Shown here one piece after another: positions 49,751 through 57,986 of a stretch of DNA of 64,000 nucleotides. Position 1 is the stretch's first letter. The number at the start of each line of letters is the position of its first letter. Source of the DNA: TMP-86 sp044226865 (GTDB lineage Bacteria; Pseudomonadota; Gammaproteobacteria; Steroidobacterales; Steroidobacteraceae); contig JBGAGE010000001.1 of NCBI GenBank assembly GCA_044226865.1, positions 806,001 to 870,000 on the forward strand, written 5' to 3'. The position numbers and the translations under genes were made by a program. The notes below the pieces were generated by a model, which saw only the letters and a program-made list of their open reading frames with translations, ran no database searches and was not told the origin of the DNA.

Positions 49751-51154
49751 TCACCCCCACAGCCCCTGCAGGAACCATTGCTGCGTGGCGGCCTCGCGAT
49801 ACAGCCACCAGCGCGCGCCCTCGGGCGTGCGCGCGAGGTAATAATCGCGGCTGGAATCCCCGTGCTGCCACCAGCCGGCCTCGATGCGCTCCGGCGTGCC
49901 GAGGAGCGTGGGGAGCTTGTGCAGCGGCTTGGGGTCCAGTATCCACAGCGGCCGGTCCGGGAAGCCCGGCGCGAGCTGCGCCTCGCTGGCGCTGTCCTGC
50001 ACGCACCAGGCCTTCTCCGGACGGTGATCATCGATGAGCCCCAGGTAGCGCACGCAATGCTCGCCCAGGCGCGCGCGCAATTTGTCCAGGAGGTCTGCCC
50101 AGCCGGCATCGTGGCGGGGCGCATCGTCGAACAGGTCGCCCTGCGTGTGGCCCAGCGGCACGAACTCCTGCGCGGACAGGCGCATCTGCAGCACGGCCTC
50201 CGGCAGCGTGGTGCGTTCCAGCTTCTCGCGCAGCAGCGCGAACAACCGCTGCGCATCGCGTTGCGGCGTGCTGGTGTACAGGCGCAGCTGCGTGTCGGGC
50301 GCATCGTGATGGCACAGGTCGAGCTGCAGGGTCTGGATGGCGGTGTCGCGGCCGCGCAGGTAGCCCTGGAATTCCTGCAGCAGCCGGCGCAGCGTGAACA
50401 GCAGGCCTTCCACGCTGTCCACCCCGTCGGCGAACTCGAACAGCCGCCGGTATTTCGCCGGCGAACGGAACGGCGTGCGGATGTCGGGCGCGCGCCCGAG
50501 CAGGCGCTGCAGGTACTCCGTGGCCTCGCGCCCGAAACGGCGCGCCAGCGCCGCGGCGGGCAGGTCCAGCACCTCGCCGGTGCTGCGCAGGCCGCTGGCG
50601 CGCAGGGCCGCGTGCGCCTTCTCATCCAGCGCCAGGCTCTCCAGCGGCAACTCGCTCAAGGCCTCGTGCAACTGCGACAGCGAGGTGACCGACAGCGGCC
50701 GCTGGTTCACCGCGAACAGCGCCGCGGCTTCCGGCGTGGCCGCGATGCCCACATGCGCGGTGTAGCCCAACAGCGCGATGCCCTCGCCGATGCGCGCGCG
50801 CAAGGTGGCAAGGCTGCCGAAGTAGCGGATGCTGGCGCCGATCTCCATCCACAACAGCCAGCGTTTGGCATCGAAGCTCACCTGGCTGCTGAACTGTTCC
50901 CCCCAGGCCGCCAATGCCTTGAGCGCCTGGAGCTCCGCGGACTTGGCGCGCTCGAGGAGGCGCAAGGAGGGTTCGCGCGCGAGCGCCACCGTGGCATCGA
51001 TGCCCGTGAACACACCTTGCTCGCGCGCCGCCTCATTGCTGGCGATGAGCACGCGCCGCGCGCCGCGGCGGTCGGTGATGGCGGCGCAGCCGGGCGGTGC
51101 CGGTTGCAGCAATTCGATGGGTAGGTGGGGGAGGGAGAGGCAGAGCCAGAGCAT
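49751..51154 (-). CDS. imuB: ImuB, inactive Y-family polymerase-like mutasome protein
   Basis: The 467-residue product has the Y-family polymerase fold but begins LWLCLSLPHLPIELL, where active polymerases have the acidic catalytic residues, so it should lack polymerase activity as known for ImuB. ImuB binds the beta clamp, ImuA and DnaE2 and acts as the hub of the mutasome. The C-terminal part (about 340-467) is the ImuB-specific tail ending EAATQQWFLQGLWG. The ATG at 51154 is fixed by a promoter whose -10 lies six bases upstream. imuB-dnaE2 form a two-gene operon; imuA is separate. Confidence 0.93.
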   Translation of the reverse strand: MLWLCLSLPHLPIELLQPAPPGCAAITDRRGARRVLIASNEAAREQGVFTGIDATVALAREPSLRLLERAKSAELQALKALAAWGEQFSSQVSFDAKRWLLWMEIGASIRYFGSLATLRARIGEGIALLGYTAHVGIAATPEAAALFAVNQRPLSVTSLSQLHEALSELPLESLALDEKAHAALRASGLRSTGEVLDLPAAALARRFGREATEYLQRLLGRAPDIRTPFRSPAKYRRLFEFADGVDSVEGLLFTLRRLLQEFQGYLRGRDTAIQTLQLDLCHHDAPDTQLRLYTSTPQRDAQRLFALLREKLERTTLPEAVLQMRLSAQEFVPLGHTQGDLFDDAPRHDAGWADLLDKLRARLGEHCVRYLGLIDDHRPEKAWCVQDSASEAQLAPGFPDRPLWILDPKPLHKLPTLLGTPERIEAGWWQHGDSSRDYYLARTPEGARWWLYREAATQQWFLQGLWG

Positions 51155-51160
51155 TTGCCA

Positions 51161-51197
51161 AGAGTAGGCAAATGCGGGATACTGTACAAGTATACAG
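51161..51197 (-). promoter_or_regulatory. LexA-box promoter of imuB-dnaE2, apparently leaderless
   Basis: CTGT-ACAAGTAT-ACAG at 51182-51197 is a consensus LexA box. On the minus strand, TTGTAC (51189-51184, inside the box) and TACTCT (51166-51161) are separated by 17 bases as -35 and -10. The start codon follows six bases after the -10, so the mRNA should begin at or next to the A of ATG. LexA binding would cover the -35. The same architecture, base for base in its key elements, occurs at imuA. Confidence 0.8.
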
Positions 51198-51269
51198 TAT
51201 CAGTTTTGCCTCTTTGTCGGGGCACTAAAGCTGTAGCTGCCTGTTCGCCATGCAATACTTTGGCTCGCC

Positions 51270-51467
51270 ATGCACGAACCTCTCCACCCCGTTCAATTGG
51301 AAGGCTTTCGCCGGATGTCCCCGGCGGACAAGCTCCGCATGGTCGAAGCTCTGTACCAGACCGGTATCGCCTTACGCGTAGCCGGCTTGCGCACGCGCCA
51401 CCCCGACTGGACTCAAAGCCAGTTGGAGTTCGAAGCCCGCCGCTCCCTGCGTCATGCCGGTACCTAG
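51270..51467 (+). CDS. Small protein paired with a nucleotidyltransferase
   Basis: The 65-residue protein has a central helical segment SPADKLRMVEALYQTGIALRVAG followed by a basic C-terminal tail. I recognise no named family. It overlaps the next gene by 14 bases, which suggests a coupled pair. Small helical partners of nucleotidyltransferases often form toxin-antitoxin or regulatory pairs; that role is only inference here. The start ATG is 73 bases beyond the LexA box of imuB, which lies on its upstream side. Confidence 0.65.
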   Translation: MHEPLHPVQLEGFRRMSPADKLRMVEALYQTGIALRVAGLRTRHPDWTQSQLEFEARRSLRHAGT

Positions 51468-52005
51468 CCTGTTCCAACCTTTCGTTGCGCCGCTGGAACG
51501 ACTCGAACTGCCGTACTGCATCACCGGCTCGGTAGCCTCGAGCATCTATGGCGAGCCTCGCATGACAGCGGATATAGATGTGGTCTTGCTGTTGAAGGAT
51601 GTGGACATTCGGCGCTTCGTGGCGGCGTTTCCCGCAGATACCTACTACGTTCCACCAGAAGAGACGATCACCGAAGCGCGTTGCCACTCCCGTGGGATGT
51701 TCAACGTGATTCATCACGCCACCCAATTCGAGGCGGATTTCTACCTGGCCGCCGAGGATCCCTTGCAACATTGGGCGCTTGCGCAGCGACGCCGTATTGA
51801 TGTGGCAGGCGAGGCCATCTGGGTGGCACCCCCCGAGTACGTCATCATTCGCAAGCTCGAATTCTTCAAGGAAGGCCACAGCGACAAGCACCTGCGGGAT
51901 ATCCGCCATATCCTGGGCGCAACGACGGTCGATTCGACATTCCTCGATCGAGAAATCAGCAGACGCAGCCTTGCCTCGGAATGGGAGCGGTGCAGGAAGA
52001 ACTGA
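51454..52005 (+). CDS. Nucleotidyltransferase-fold protein (AbiEii/MNT-like)
   Basis: This 183-residue protein has the nucleotidyltransferase core motif: Gly25-Ser26 in CITGSVASSIYG and Asp40-x-Asp42 in MTADIDVVL, with a third acidic residue in FEADFYLA. C-terminal segments EYVIIRKLEFFKEGHSDKHLRDI match the AbiEii-like or DUF6036-type family, whose members transfer nucleotides to RNA, proteins or small molecules. It overlaps the small upstream gene by 14 bases. A toxin, a tRNA- or drug-modifying enzyme, or a housekeeping role are all open. Confidence 0.75.
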   Translation: MPVPSLFQPFVAPLERLELPYCITGSVASSIYGEPRMTADIDVVLLLKDVDIRRFVAAFPADTYYVPPEETITEARCHSRGMFNVIHHATQFEADFYLAAEDPLQHWALAQRRRIDVAGEAIWVAPPEYVIIRKLEFFKEGHSDKHLRDIRHILGATTVDSTFLDREISRRSLASEWERCRKN

Positions 52006-52106
52006 TCCTTCGCCGATATCCCGGCGATCGCGCGTGAAATCGAGTGCTGAAATCAGCGATACTGCGCAGGTTCAATTCATTCGAGGCGGCCCGCGGTCCA
52101 GTCGAT

Positions 52107-53354
52107 ATGTCGAATTTCAAGTCTGATTTCCTGCGCGTGCTCGATGAGCGCGGTTTCATCCACCAATGCACCAGCCTCGAGGAACTCGACGCCGCCGCCG
52201 CGCGCGAGGTGATCACCGGCTACATCGGCTTCGATGCCACGGCGCGCTCGCTGCATGTGGGGAGCCTGATCCAGATCGTCATGCTGTACTGGCTGCAGCA
52301 GACCGGCCACCGGCCCATCGCGCTCATGGGCGGCGGCACCACCAAGGTGGGCGATCCCACCGGCAAGGACACCCAACGCGCGCTGCTCACCGATGCGGAC
52401 ATCAACGCCAACATCGAGGGCATCAAGGGCGTGTTCGCCAAGTTCCTCACCTTCGGATCGGGGCCCAAGCAGGCGCTGATGGTGAACAACGACGATTGGC
52501 TCTCCAAGCTCGGCTACGTGGAGTTCCTGCGCGACTACGGCACGCAGTTCACCATCAACCGCATGTTGAGCTTCGACAGCGTCAAGCTCCGGCTCGAGCG
52601 CGAAAGTCCCATGACCTTCCTCGAGTTCAACTACATGCTGATGCAGGCCTATGACTTCCACGAACTCTACCGCCGGCACCACTGCCGGCTGCAGATGGGC
52701 GGCTCGGATCAATGGGGCAACATCGTCAACGGCGTGGAGCTGTGCCGCCGCAAGGATGGCGCGGAAGTGTTCGGCCTCACCACGCCGCTCCTGACCACAT
52801 CCTCCGGCAGGAAGATGGGCAAGACCGAGACCGGTGCCGTGTGGCTGAATGAAGACTTGTGCAGCCCGTACGATTACTGGCAATTCTGGCGCAATACCGA
52901 AGATGCGGACGTCGCCACCCTGCTGGCGCGCTTCACGACGCTCCCCATGGGCGAGGTGCGCCGGCTCGCCGCGCTGGGCGGTGCGGAGATCAATGAAGCG
53001 AAGAAGATCCTCGCCACCGAGGCCACTACCTGGCTGCACGGGCGTGCCGCGGCGGATGCCGCCGCGGAGACCGCGCGCAAGACCTTCGAGCAGGGCGATG
53101 CGGCCAGCGGCCTGCCGACGGTGAACGTTTCCGCGGAAACGTTGGCCAAGGGTTATCCGCTGCTGGATGCCTTCACGGCCGTGCAGCTCATCGCCTCGAA
53201 GAGCGAGGGCCGGCGGCACATGAGCGCGAATGCGCTCAAGGTCAACAATGAGGCCATCACCGCCGAGCGCGCGCTGACGCAGGCGGATGTCAGCGATGGG
53301 GTGATCAAGTTGTCGGTGGGCAAGAAGAAGCACGCGCTGTTGAAAATCGGCTGA
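52107..53354 (+). CDS. tyrS: Tyrosyl-tRNA synthetase
   Basis: The 415-residue protein is a class I synthetase: IGFDATARSLHVGSL (HIGH equivalent HVGS), the tyrosine/tRNA region MGGSDQWGN, and KMSKS equivalent KMGKT (RKMGKTETGAVWL). A C-terminal S4 RNA-binding domain covers about 345-415. It charges tRNA-Tyr. ATG 52107 was preferred over an in-frame ATG at 52044, since the family start is MSNFKSDFL-like. It lies between the split imu genes, which suggests the imu genes or tyrS moved relative to the ancestral order. No T-box or other leader is visible in the 100 bases upstream. Confidence 0.96.
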   Translation: MSNFKSDFLRVLDERGFIHQCTSLEELDAAAAREVITGYIGFDATARSLHVGSLIQIVMLYWLQQTGHRPIALMGGGTTKVGDPTGKDTQRALLTDADINANIEGIKGVFAKFLTFGSGPKQALMVNNDDWLSKLGYVEFLRDYGTQFTINRMLSFDSVKLRLERESPMTFLEFNYMLMQAYDFHELYRRHHCRLQMGGSDQWGNIVNGVELCRRKDGAEVFGLTTPLLTTSSGRKMGKTETGAVWLNEDLCSPYDYWQFWRNTEDADVATLLARFTTLPMGEVRRLAALGGAEINEAKKILATEATTWLHGRAAADAAAETARKTFEQGDAASGLPTVNVSAETLAKGYPLLDAFTAVQLIASKSEGRRHMSANALKVNNEAITAERALTQADVSDGVIKLSVGKKKHALLKIG

Positions 53355-53377
53355 AGAAGATTCCAGGGGGCGAGGGG

Positions 53378-54619
53378 ATGGGAAGGTATCTTTGTCTTGC
53401 AGTGGCGTGCTCGCTGGCGTTGCTGGCGTCCCAGCCGGCGCCGGCAGCGGACCACGCCAAGCCCAAGATCAGGGCCATCACTGCCTTCGTGCGCCTGAGT
53501 CCTGCTACCTACCAGGCGCAGGTCCAAGAGGCGCTGGTCGTGCTGCGCGCGGCCAAGGCGCAGTTCACCCAGTCAGGCTACGAGACGCAGACGCTGCGCA
53601 TCGTCACCCAACCTCTGGCCGAACTGGTGGCGGGGCAGTCGGAGGAGCAGGCGCTCTCCTACCTCAAGACCCTGGATGACCTGGCGGCGCGGGAGGACTT
53701 CACGCCCAATGTCGGCCCCGCGATGATGACGGATGCCGACGACCCACGGACCATGCGCTTGCTGGCGACGGCGTTGGTGAAGCTGCCGCACCTGCAGGCG
53801 AGCAGCATCATCGCCGGGGAGGATGGCATCCACTGGAAGGTGATCCACGAGACCGCCGTGCTGGTGCGCGAGCTCTCACAGCGCAGCACCAACAGCCAGG
53901 CCAATTTCAGCTTCACGGCCTCGGCCATGTTGAGGCCCCATGGGCCGTTCTATCCCGGCGCCTATCACACCGGCGCGGGCAAGCAGCTTTCAATCGGCTT
54001 GCAGAGCGCCAACGTGGTCATGGATGTCTTTGCGCAGACCCACGGCGACTTCGAGCGCTCGGTTCAGGAGTTGACCCGGCAGCTCGCGGTGCACGCCAAG
54101 GTGGCGGAAAGCGTGGGGGAACGCGTGGCGGCCAAGGCGGGTTGGCAGTTCATGGGTGTGGATCCCACACCGGCGCCGATGGGTGATGATTCGATCGCCA
54201 CGGCCATCGAAACCTACACGGGAGCCAAGTTCGGCTCGAGCGGCACGATGACCGCTGCATTGGTGATCACCACGGCGGTGAAGGCCGTGCCGGTGAAACA
54301 GATCGGCTTTTCCGGGTTGATGGTTCCCGTGTTGGAGGATGGGCTGCTCTCCCAGCGCTGGGCGGAAGGCGCCATCAACACCGATGACCTGCTCGCTTAC
54401 TCCGCCGTTTGTGGCACGGGCCTGGATACCGTTCCCTATCCGGGTGATATCAGCGTTGCGCAGATGGAACGTATTTACGGGGATGTGGCGGCGCTTGCGT
54501 GGAAATGGAAGAAGCCGCTGTCGGCGCGCCTGCAGCCGGTGGCGGGCAGGAGGGCGGGGGAGCGCACGCCGTTCAACGATCCCTATCTATTCAACACCAC
54601 GCTGCACGCGGTGCCTTGA
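53378..54619 (+). CDS. Exported DUF711 family protein
   Basis: This is a 413-residue protein whose fold is that of the DUF711 (UPF0210) family: IRAITAFVRLSP at the start of the mature part, DLAAREDFTPNVGPAMM, INTDDLLAYSAVCGTGLDTVPYPGD near residue 345, and FNDPYLFNTTLHAVP at the end. DUF711 proteins are normally cytoplasmic; this one has a clear signal peptide (about 1-23, LAVACSLALLASQPAPA), so it should be periplasmic. No enzyme activity is established for the family that I know of. It begins 23 bases after tyrS on the same strand and may be co-transcribed. Confidence 0.8.
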   Translation: MGRYLCLAVACSLALLASQPAPAADHAKPKIRAITAFVRLSPATYQAQVQEALVVLRAAKAQFTQSGYETQTLRIVTQPLAELVAGQSEEQALSYLKTLDDLAAREDFTPNVGPAMMTDADDPRTMRLLATALVKLPHLQASSIIAGEDGIHWKVIHETAVLVRELSQRSTNSQANFSFTASAMLRPHGPFYPGAYHTGAGKQLSIGLQSANVVMDVFAQTHGDFERSVQELTRQLAVHAKVAESVGERVAAKAGWQFMGVDPTPAPMGDDSIATAIETYTGAKFGSSGTMTAALVITTAVKAVPVKQIGFSGLMVPVLEDGLLSQRWAEGAINTDDLLAYSAVCGTGLDTVPYPGDISVAQMERIYGDVAALAWKWKKPLSARLQPVAGRRAGERTPFNDPYLFNTTLHAVP

Positions 54620-54624
54620 CGGGA

Positions 54625-55203
54625 TCAATCGTCGAGGCCCTTGCCCGCGAGTATCCGGGGGGAGTGTTTCGCGACGCGCGCGGCCCGGGTCGCCGGTTGC
54701 TTGGCGCCGGCAAAGTGCAGCAGGTATTGCTTCTGCCGTCCCGGCGTCAGCGCGCTGAACGCAGCGGCCAGTTTCTTGTCCGCATCCAGGCGCGCCTGGA
54801 ACTCCGCCGGCACCGTGAATTGCGCCACGCTCTTCATCGGCACCTTGGCGCCGGATTTCTCCACGGCGATGGCCTGCGCAATGCAGGCCTTGATGGCGGC
54901 CTTGCGCTTGGTGATCTCTGGCAGCGAAGTGAAACGCAGTTGCCGCGCGGCCTGGACGGTCGGGGTCTGCTGCACGAGCAAGCCCGCGGGATCCTCGAGC
55001 AAGGCGCCTTTCATGAACAGCAATGCGCAGTAAGCCTTGAAGCCCTGTATCAGCACCACGTTGGCACCGTCCAGGTCGTAGCAGGCCTTGCCCCATTTCA
55101 GCGATTCGTTCAGGCCCGAGGCGAGGCAGAGCTTGCGCAGGGCGGCGAACTCCGCGCTCCAGTGCTGCTCCTTGCCGTGGACTTTGCTGACCAAGGGATT
55201 CAT
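54625..55203 (-). CDS. YdeI/OmdA-family protein (DUF1801-like)
   Basis: The 192-residue protein has the DUF1801/YdeI layout: LNESLKWGKACYDLDGANVVLIQGFKAYCALLF-like core (only partly quoted as landmark around 33-60), the helix-rich middle, and the OmdA domain with VPAEFQARLDADKKLAAAFSALTPGRQKQYLLHFAGAK around 130-165. E. coli YdeI/OmpD-associated proteins are linked to stress or antimicrobial peptide resistance, though mechanisms are unclear. Its ATG overlaps the imuA stop by ATGA, so it is expressed with imuA from the LexA-box promoter at 55842-55878. A role in the SOS response is therefore possible. Confidence 0.78.
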   Translation of the reverse strand: MNPLVSKVHGKEQHWSAEFAALRKLCLASGLNESLKWGKACYDLDGANVVLIQGFKAYCALLFMKGALLEDPAGLLVQQTPTVQAARQLRFTSLPEITKRKAAIKACIAQAIAVEKSGAKVPMKSVAQFTVPAEFQARLDADKKLAAAFSALTPGRQKQYLLHFAGAKQPATRAARVAKHSPRILAGKGLDD

Positions 55204-55835
55204 GACGCCAACGCCAACCTCACTTCTGCCCGATGCCCGCCGCGCGCCTTCACGATCTCGGCGCGCAGGCCATGATCGTCCGGCTCCAGCACGATGCGCA
55301 ATGCCGCCGGCGAAGGCTGCCGCAGCACGGACGGCGTGCGGTACAGGAACGCCAGCGCCTGGCCCGTTTCCGCGGCAAGCTGCAGGCGGCGCAGGTGACG
55401 ATCATCCACACTGTCGCTCCACAAGAGCACCGCGCCGGCGGCGCCGGCACGCAGGGTCTGCTCGGCCGCCCAGCGCGCGTCTTCATCGTTGTGGGCATCG
55501 ATGAGCAGGATGTGCTGCAGCGATAGCTTCGCGCGCAGCAGCGCCGGCGGGTAGGGCATGTGCGGCGGGCGCACGAACACGATCTGGCGCTGCGCCTGGC
55601 TCAGCGCCTGCAGGGCGGGGATGGCGATCTGCAATTCACCGATGCCGGCCTGCGTGGGGAGCAACTCGATGAGCGCGCCCACCGGCCAGCCGCCGCCGGG
55701 CAGCACGGCATCCAAGGACGCATGGCCGCTGAGCCAGGTCTTGGTGCGCGGGTTGTGCGTGCCGCGCCAGAGCTGCGCGGATTGCTGCAGCAATTGCTGG
55801 AGGGAGGCGTCGGTGTTGACGGCATGCAGGGGCAT
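55200..55835 (-). CDS. imuA: ImuA, RecA-like mutasome protein
   Basis: The 211-residue protein is a SulA/RecA-like ImuA. It has HASLDAVLPGGGWPVGALIELL (the RecA-like strand-loop region) and FVRPPHMPYPPAL and ILLIDAHNDEDARWAAEQTL. ImuA works with ImuB and DnaE2 in damage-induced mutagenesis and can interfere with RecA. In most genomes imuA lies directly before imuB; here it is about 4 kb away, followed by the YdeI-like gene, with its own LexA-box promoter. ATG 55835 is fixed by the promoter spacing, identical to that of imuB. Confidence 0.9.
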   Translation of the reverse strand: MPLHAVNTDASLQQLLQQSAQLWRGTHNPRTKTWLSGHASLDAVLPGGGWPVGALIELLPTQAGIGELQIAIPALQALSQAQRQIVFVRPPHMPYPPALLRAKLSLQHILLIDAHNDEDARWAAEQTLRAGAAGAVLLWSDSVDDRHLRRLQLAAETGQALAFLYRTPSVLRQPSPAALRIVLEPDDHGLRAEIVKARGGHRAEVRLALAS

Positions 55836-55841
55836 GCACGA

Positions 55842-55878
55842 AGAGTAGGTAAATCAGAAAGACTGTACAAGCATACAG
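55842..55878 (-). promoter_or_regulatory. LexA-box promoter of imuA-ydeI, apparently leaderless
   Basis: CTGT-ACAAGCAT-ACAG at 55863-55878 is a consensus LexA box, 27 bases before the start codon, the same distance as at imuB. TTGTAC (55870-55865) and TACTCT (55847-55842) are spaced by 17 bases, with ATG six bases after the -10. About 50 bases around this site align with the imuB promoter with few changes, so the two are copies. The remaining gap to 55954 is AT-rich with no further element I can name. Confidence 0.8.
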
Positions 55879-55954
55879 CCTCTGATTTTGATCGCCCATT
55901 ATTTAAGATAAGCTAAATCAATATATTAAACGATTTTTGTCATGTCGATTCTCG

Positions 55955-56593
55955 TCACAGGTGCATGACACTCAAAACCGCCACGAAGTGGCAGGCCACT
56001 CCGGCCAGCACGAAGAAGTGCCAGGCCACGTGCGTGAAGGGCCGGCTCTTCCACACATAGAACGGGATTCCCAACGTGTACATGATGCCGCCGGCCAGGA
56101 TCCAATGAAGTTGCGAGGTGCTCAAGCTGGCCATGAACTGCTTGGTCCCCACGATCCCGAGCCACCCCATGCCCAAATACAGGCTCGCGGACACCACCGG
56201 CCGGCGAGTCTGCTCGCGGAATTCGTTGCCGATGCCCACCACCGCGAGAAGCCACACGACGCCAAACAATCCCCACCCCCAGGCATCTCTCATGCTGCTC
56301 ATGATGAATGCCGTGTAAGTACCTGCGATCAAGAGATAAATGGCCGAATGATCCAAGCGCTGCAGGATCAGCTTGGCACGCATGCCGGTGGCGCCGTGAT
56401 ACAGCGCTGAGGTCGTGAGCAACAGGATGGCGGAGCTGCCGAAGGCGATGCCGCCGACGATGCGCCAGGCATCTCCATGAACGGAGGCCGTGATGATCAA
56501 CAGCACCAGCCCGGCCGCGCACGCCAGCGCGCCGATCGCGTGACTGGCGGAGTGCGCGATTTCTTCCCACCGTTCGTAGGGTCGGTGGGCCAT
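55955..56593 (-). CDS. Hemolysin III / TrhA-family membrane protein
   Basis: The 212 residues form seven membrane helices of the progestin and adipoQ receptor/HlyIII family. Conserved landmarks are EEIAHSASHAIG near the start, LYHGATGM, RLDHSAIYLLIAGTYTAF, and FTHVAWHFFVLAGVACHF near the end, with the His/Asp residues that bind zinc in this fold. Family members in bacteria maintain membrane energetics or fluidity; the hemolysin name is historical. ATG 56593 is preceded by a short stretch of 6 bases after the stop of the next gene on the same strand (56600). Confidence 0.9.
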   Translation of the reverse strand: MAHRPYERWEEIAHSASHAIGALACAAGLVLLIITASVHGDAWRIVGGIAFGSSAILLLTTSALYHGATGMRAKLILQRLDHSAIYLLIAGTYTAFIMSSMRDAWGWGLFGVVWLLAVVGIGNEFREQTRRPVVSASLYLGMGWLGIVGTKQFMASLSTSQLHWILAGGIMYTLGIPFYVWKSRPFTHVAWHFFVLAGVACHFVAVLSVMHL

Positions 56594-56599
56594 GCGGGT

Positions 56600-57931
56600 C
56601 TAGTGCAACAGCGCCATGGCCACGGCGGTCATGCCGGTCACGCCCGTCTTCAACGTGGGCTCGGGCAGGGGTGCAAAGCGGCTGGTGTGCATGCCGGGCT
56701 CCATCCGTCCTTCCGCCTTGGCCGCGGCAAACTTGGCCGGGTCGATGGCGCCCAGCCAGAACAGCACGGTGGGAATCTTCACGCCTTCGGTGCCGAAGAT
56801 GCCGAAGTCCTCGCTCGCCATGATGGGCGGGGAATCCTCCACCCGCGCCGTGCCCAAGGCATTGACCAACGCACCCTTCACCCGGGCGGTCAGGGCGGGA
56901 TCATTGTAGGTGACGGGAGGCGATTCGTTTTCGTTCACCGCGACGATGGGCATGCGGTCCTCGGGCACGCCTGCCGCCAGCGCCACGCCGCGCGCGGCGC
57001 GCCGCAGGCCCTCGAGGATGGTCTGCTTGGCCTGCTCGCTGAAGAAGCGCGTCGTGAGCTCGAGCTTCACCTCATACGGCACGATGTTGCGCTTGGTGCC
57101 GCCGTGGATGCTGCCCACTGTCACCACCGCCGGCTCGCGCGGGTCCATCTGCCGGCTGACGATGGTCTGGATCTGGTCGATGAACTGCGCCGCCATCACG
57201 ATGGGATCCTTGACCAGCTGTGGAGCGGCGCCGTGGCCGCCCACGCCGCGGATGAGCACGTCCACCGACGCACCGCCCGCCATCGCGGGGCCGCTGGTCA
57301 CGGCCACGGTGCCGGCCGGATAGGCGTTGGTGTCGTGCAACGCCACGGCCATGTCGGGCGTGCCGAAGCGCGCATACAATCCATCCGCCAGCATGGCCTT
57401 GGCGCCATCCACGGTTTCCTCGGAAGGCTGCCCCACCAGCATCAGCGTGCCATGCCATTGCGACTTGAGCGCGGCGAGCGCGCGCGCCGTGCCGATCAAC
57501 GTGGTGGTGTGCACGTCATGGCCGCACGCCTGCATCACGCCCACGTCCTGGCCGGCTTGGTTCTTGCTGCGGACCTGGCTCGCATAGGGGAGGCCGGTCT
57601 CCTCGACGATGGGCAGGCCGTCCATGTCGGCGCGGATCAATAGCGTGGGTCCCTTGCCGTTCTTGAGAATGCCCACCACGCCGTAGGCCTGCGAGCCATC
57701 CGGATACTTGCCCACGCGCTCGGTGACGCTGTAGCCGGCCTTGCGCAGTTCGGCCGCGAGCAAGGCGGAGGTCTGTTCCTCGTGATGCGACAGTTCCGCA
57801 TGCGCATGCAAATGCTTGTAGGTGTCCAGGAGCCCGGGCAGCTGGCTGCTGACCTGGCCATCGAGGCCGGCTCCGAAAACGGCGCAGGCGGGCGAGAGGG
57901 AAAGCAGCAGGGCGCAGACCGGGTGTTTCAT
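56600..57931 (-). CDS. Exported M20D amidohydrolase (HipO/IAA-amino acid hydrolase-like)
   Basis: This is a 443-residue amidohydrolase with a signal peptide (about 1-21, CALLLSLSPACAVFGA). Metal ligands are intact: Cys and His in QACGHDVHTTTL, Glu in PSEETVDGA, His in the lid region (GVGGHGAAPQ), and Glu-Asp in MASEDFGIF, plus the late His in GMHTSRF. It would cleave N-acyl amino acids, such as hippurate or indole-acetyl conjugates, outside the cytoplasm. It lies between TrhA and the PotF-like gene on one strand. ATG 57931 was chosen with GGAAG eight bases upstream; an upstream ATG at 57973 is possible. Confidence 0.88.
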   Translation of the reverse strand: MKHPVCALLLSLSPACAVFGAGLDGQVSSQLPGLLDTYKHLHAHAELSHHEEQTSALLAAELRKAGYSVTERVGKYPDGSQAYGVVGILKNGKGPTLLIRADMDGLPIVEETGLPYASQVRSKNQAGQDVGVMQACGHDVHTTTLIGTARALAALKSQWHGTLMLVGQPSEETVDGAKAMLADGLYARFGTPDMAVALHDTNAYPAGTVAVTSGPAMAGGASVDVLIRGVGGHGAAPQLVKDPIVMAAQFIDQIQTIVSRQMDPREPAVVTVGSIHGGTKRNIVPYEVKLELTTRFFSEQAKQTILEGLRRAARGVALAAGVPEDRMPIVAVNENESPPVTYNDPALTARVKGALVNALGTARVEDSPPIMASEDFGIFGTEGVKIPTVLFWLGAIDPAKFAAAKAEGRMEPGMHTSRFAPLPEPTLKTGVTGMTAVAMALLH

Positions 57932-57986
57932 GCTTCGGCTTCCGCAGGGCAGGATGGTTGAAAGAATGCTCATGGTTATGGCGCGC

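Noticed and set aside
49750..50625. N-terminal extension of the DnaE2 frame into imuB
   Set aside because: The extension has low-complexity Arg/Cys/Thr composition and overlaps imuB in another frame. DnaE2 starts properly at 49749 with the PHP domain one base after the imuB stop.
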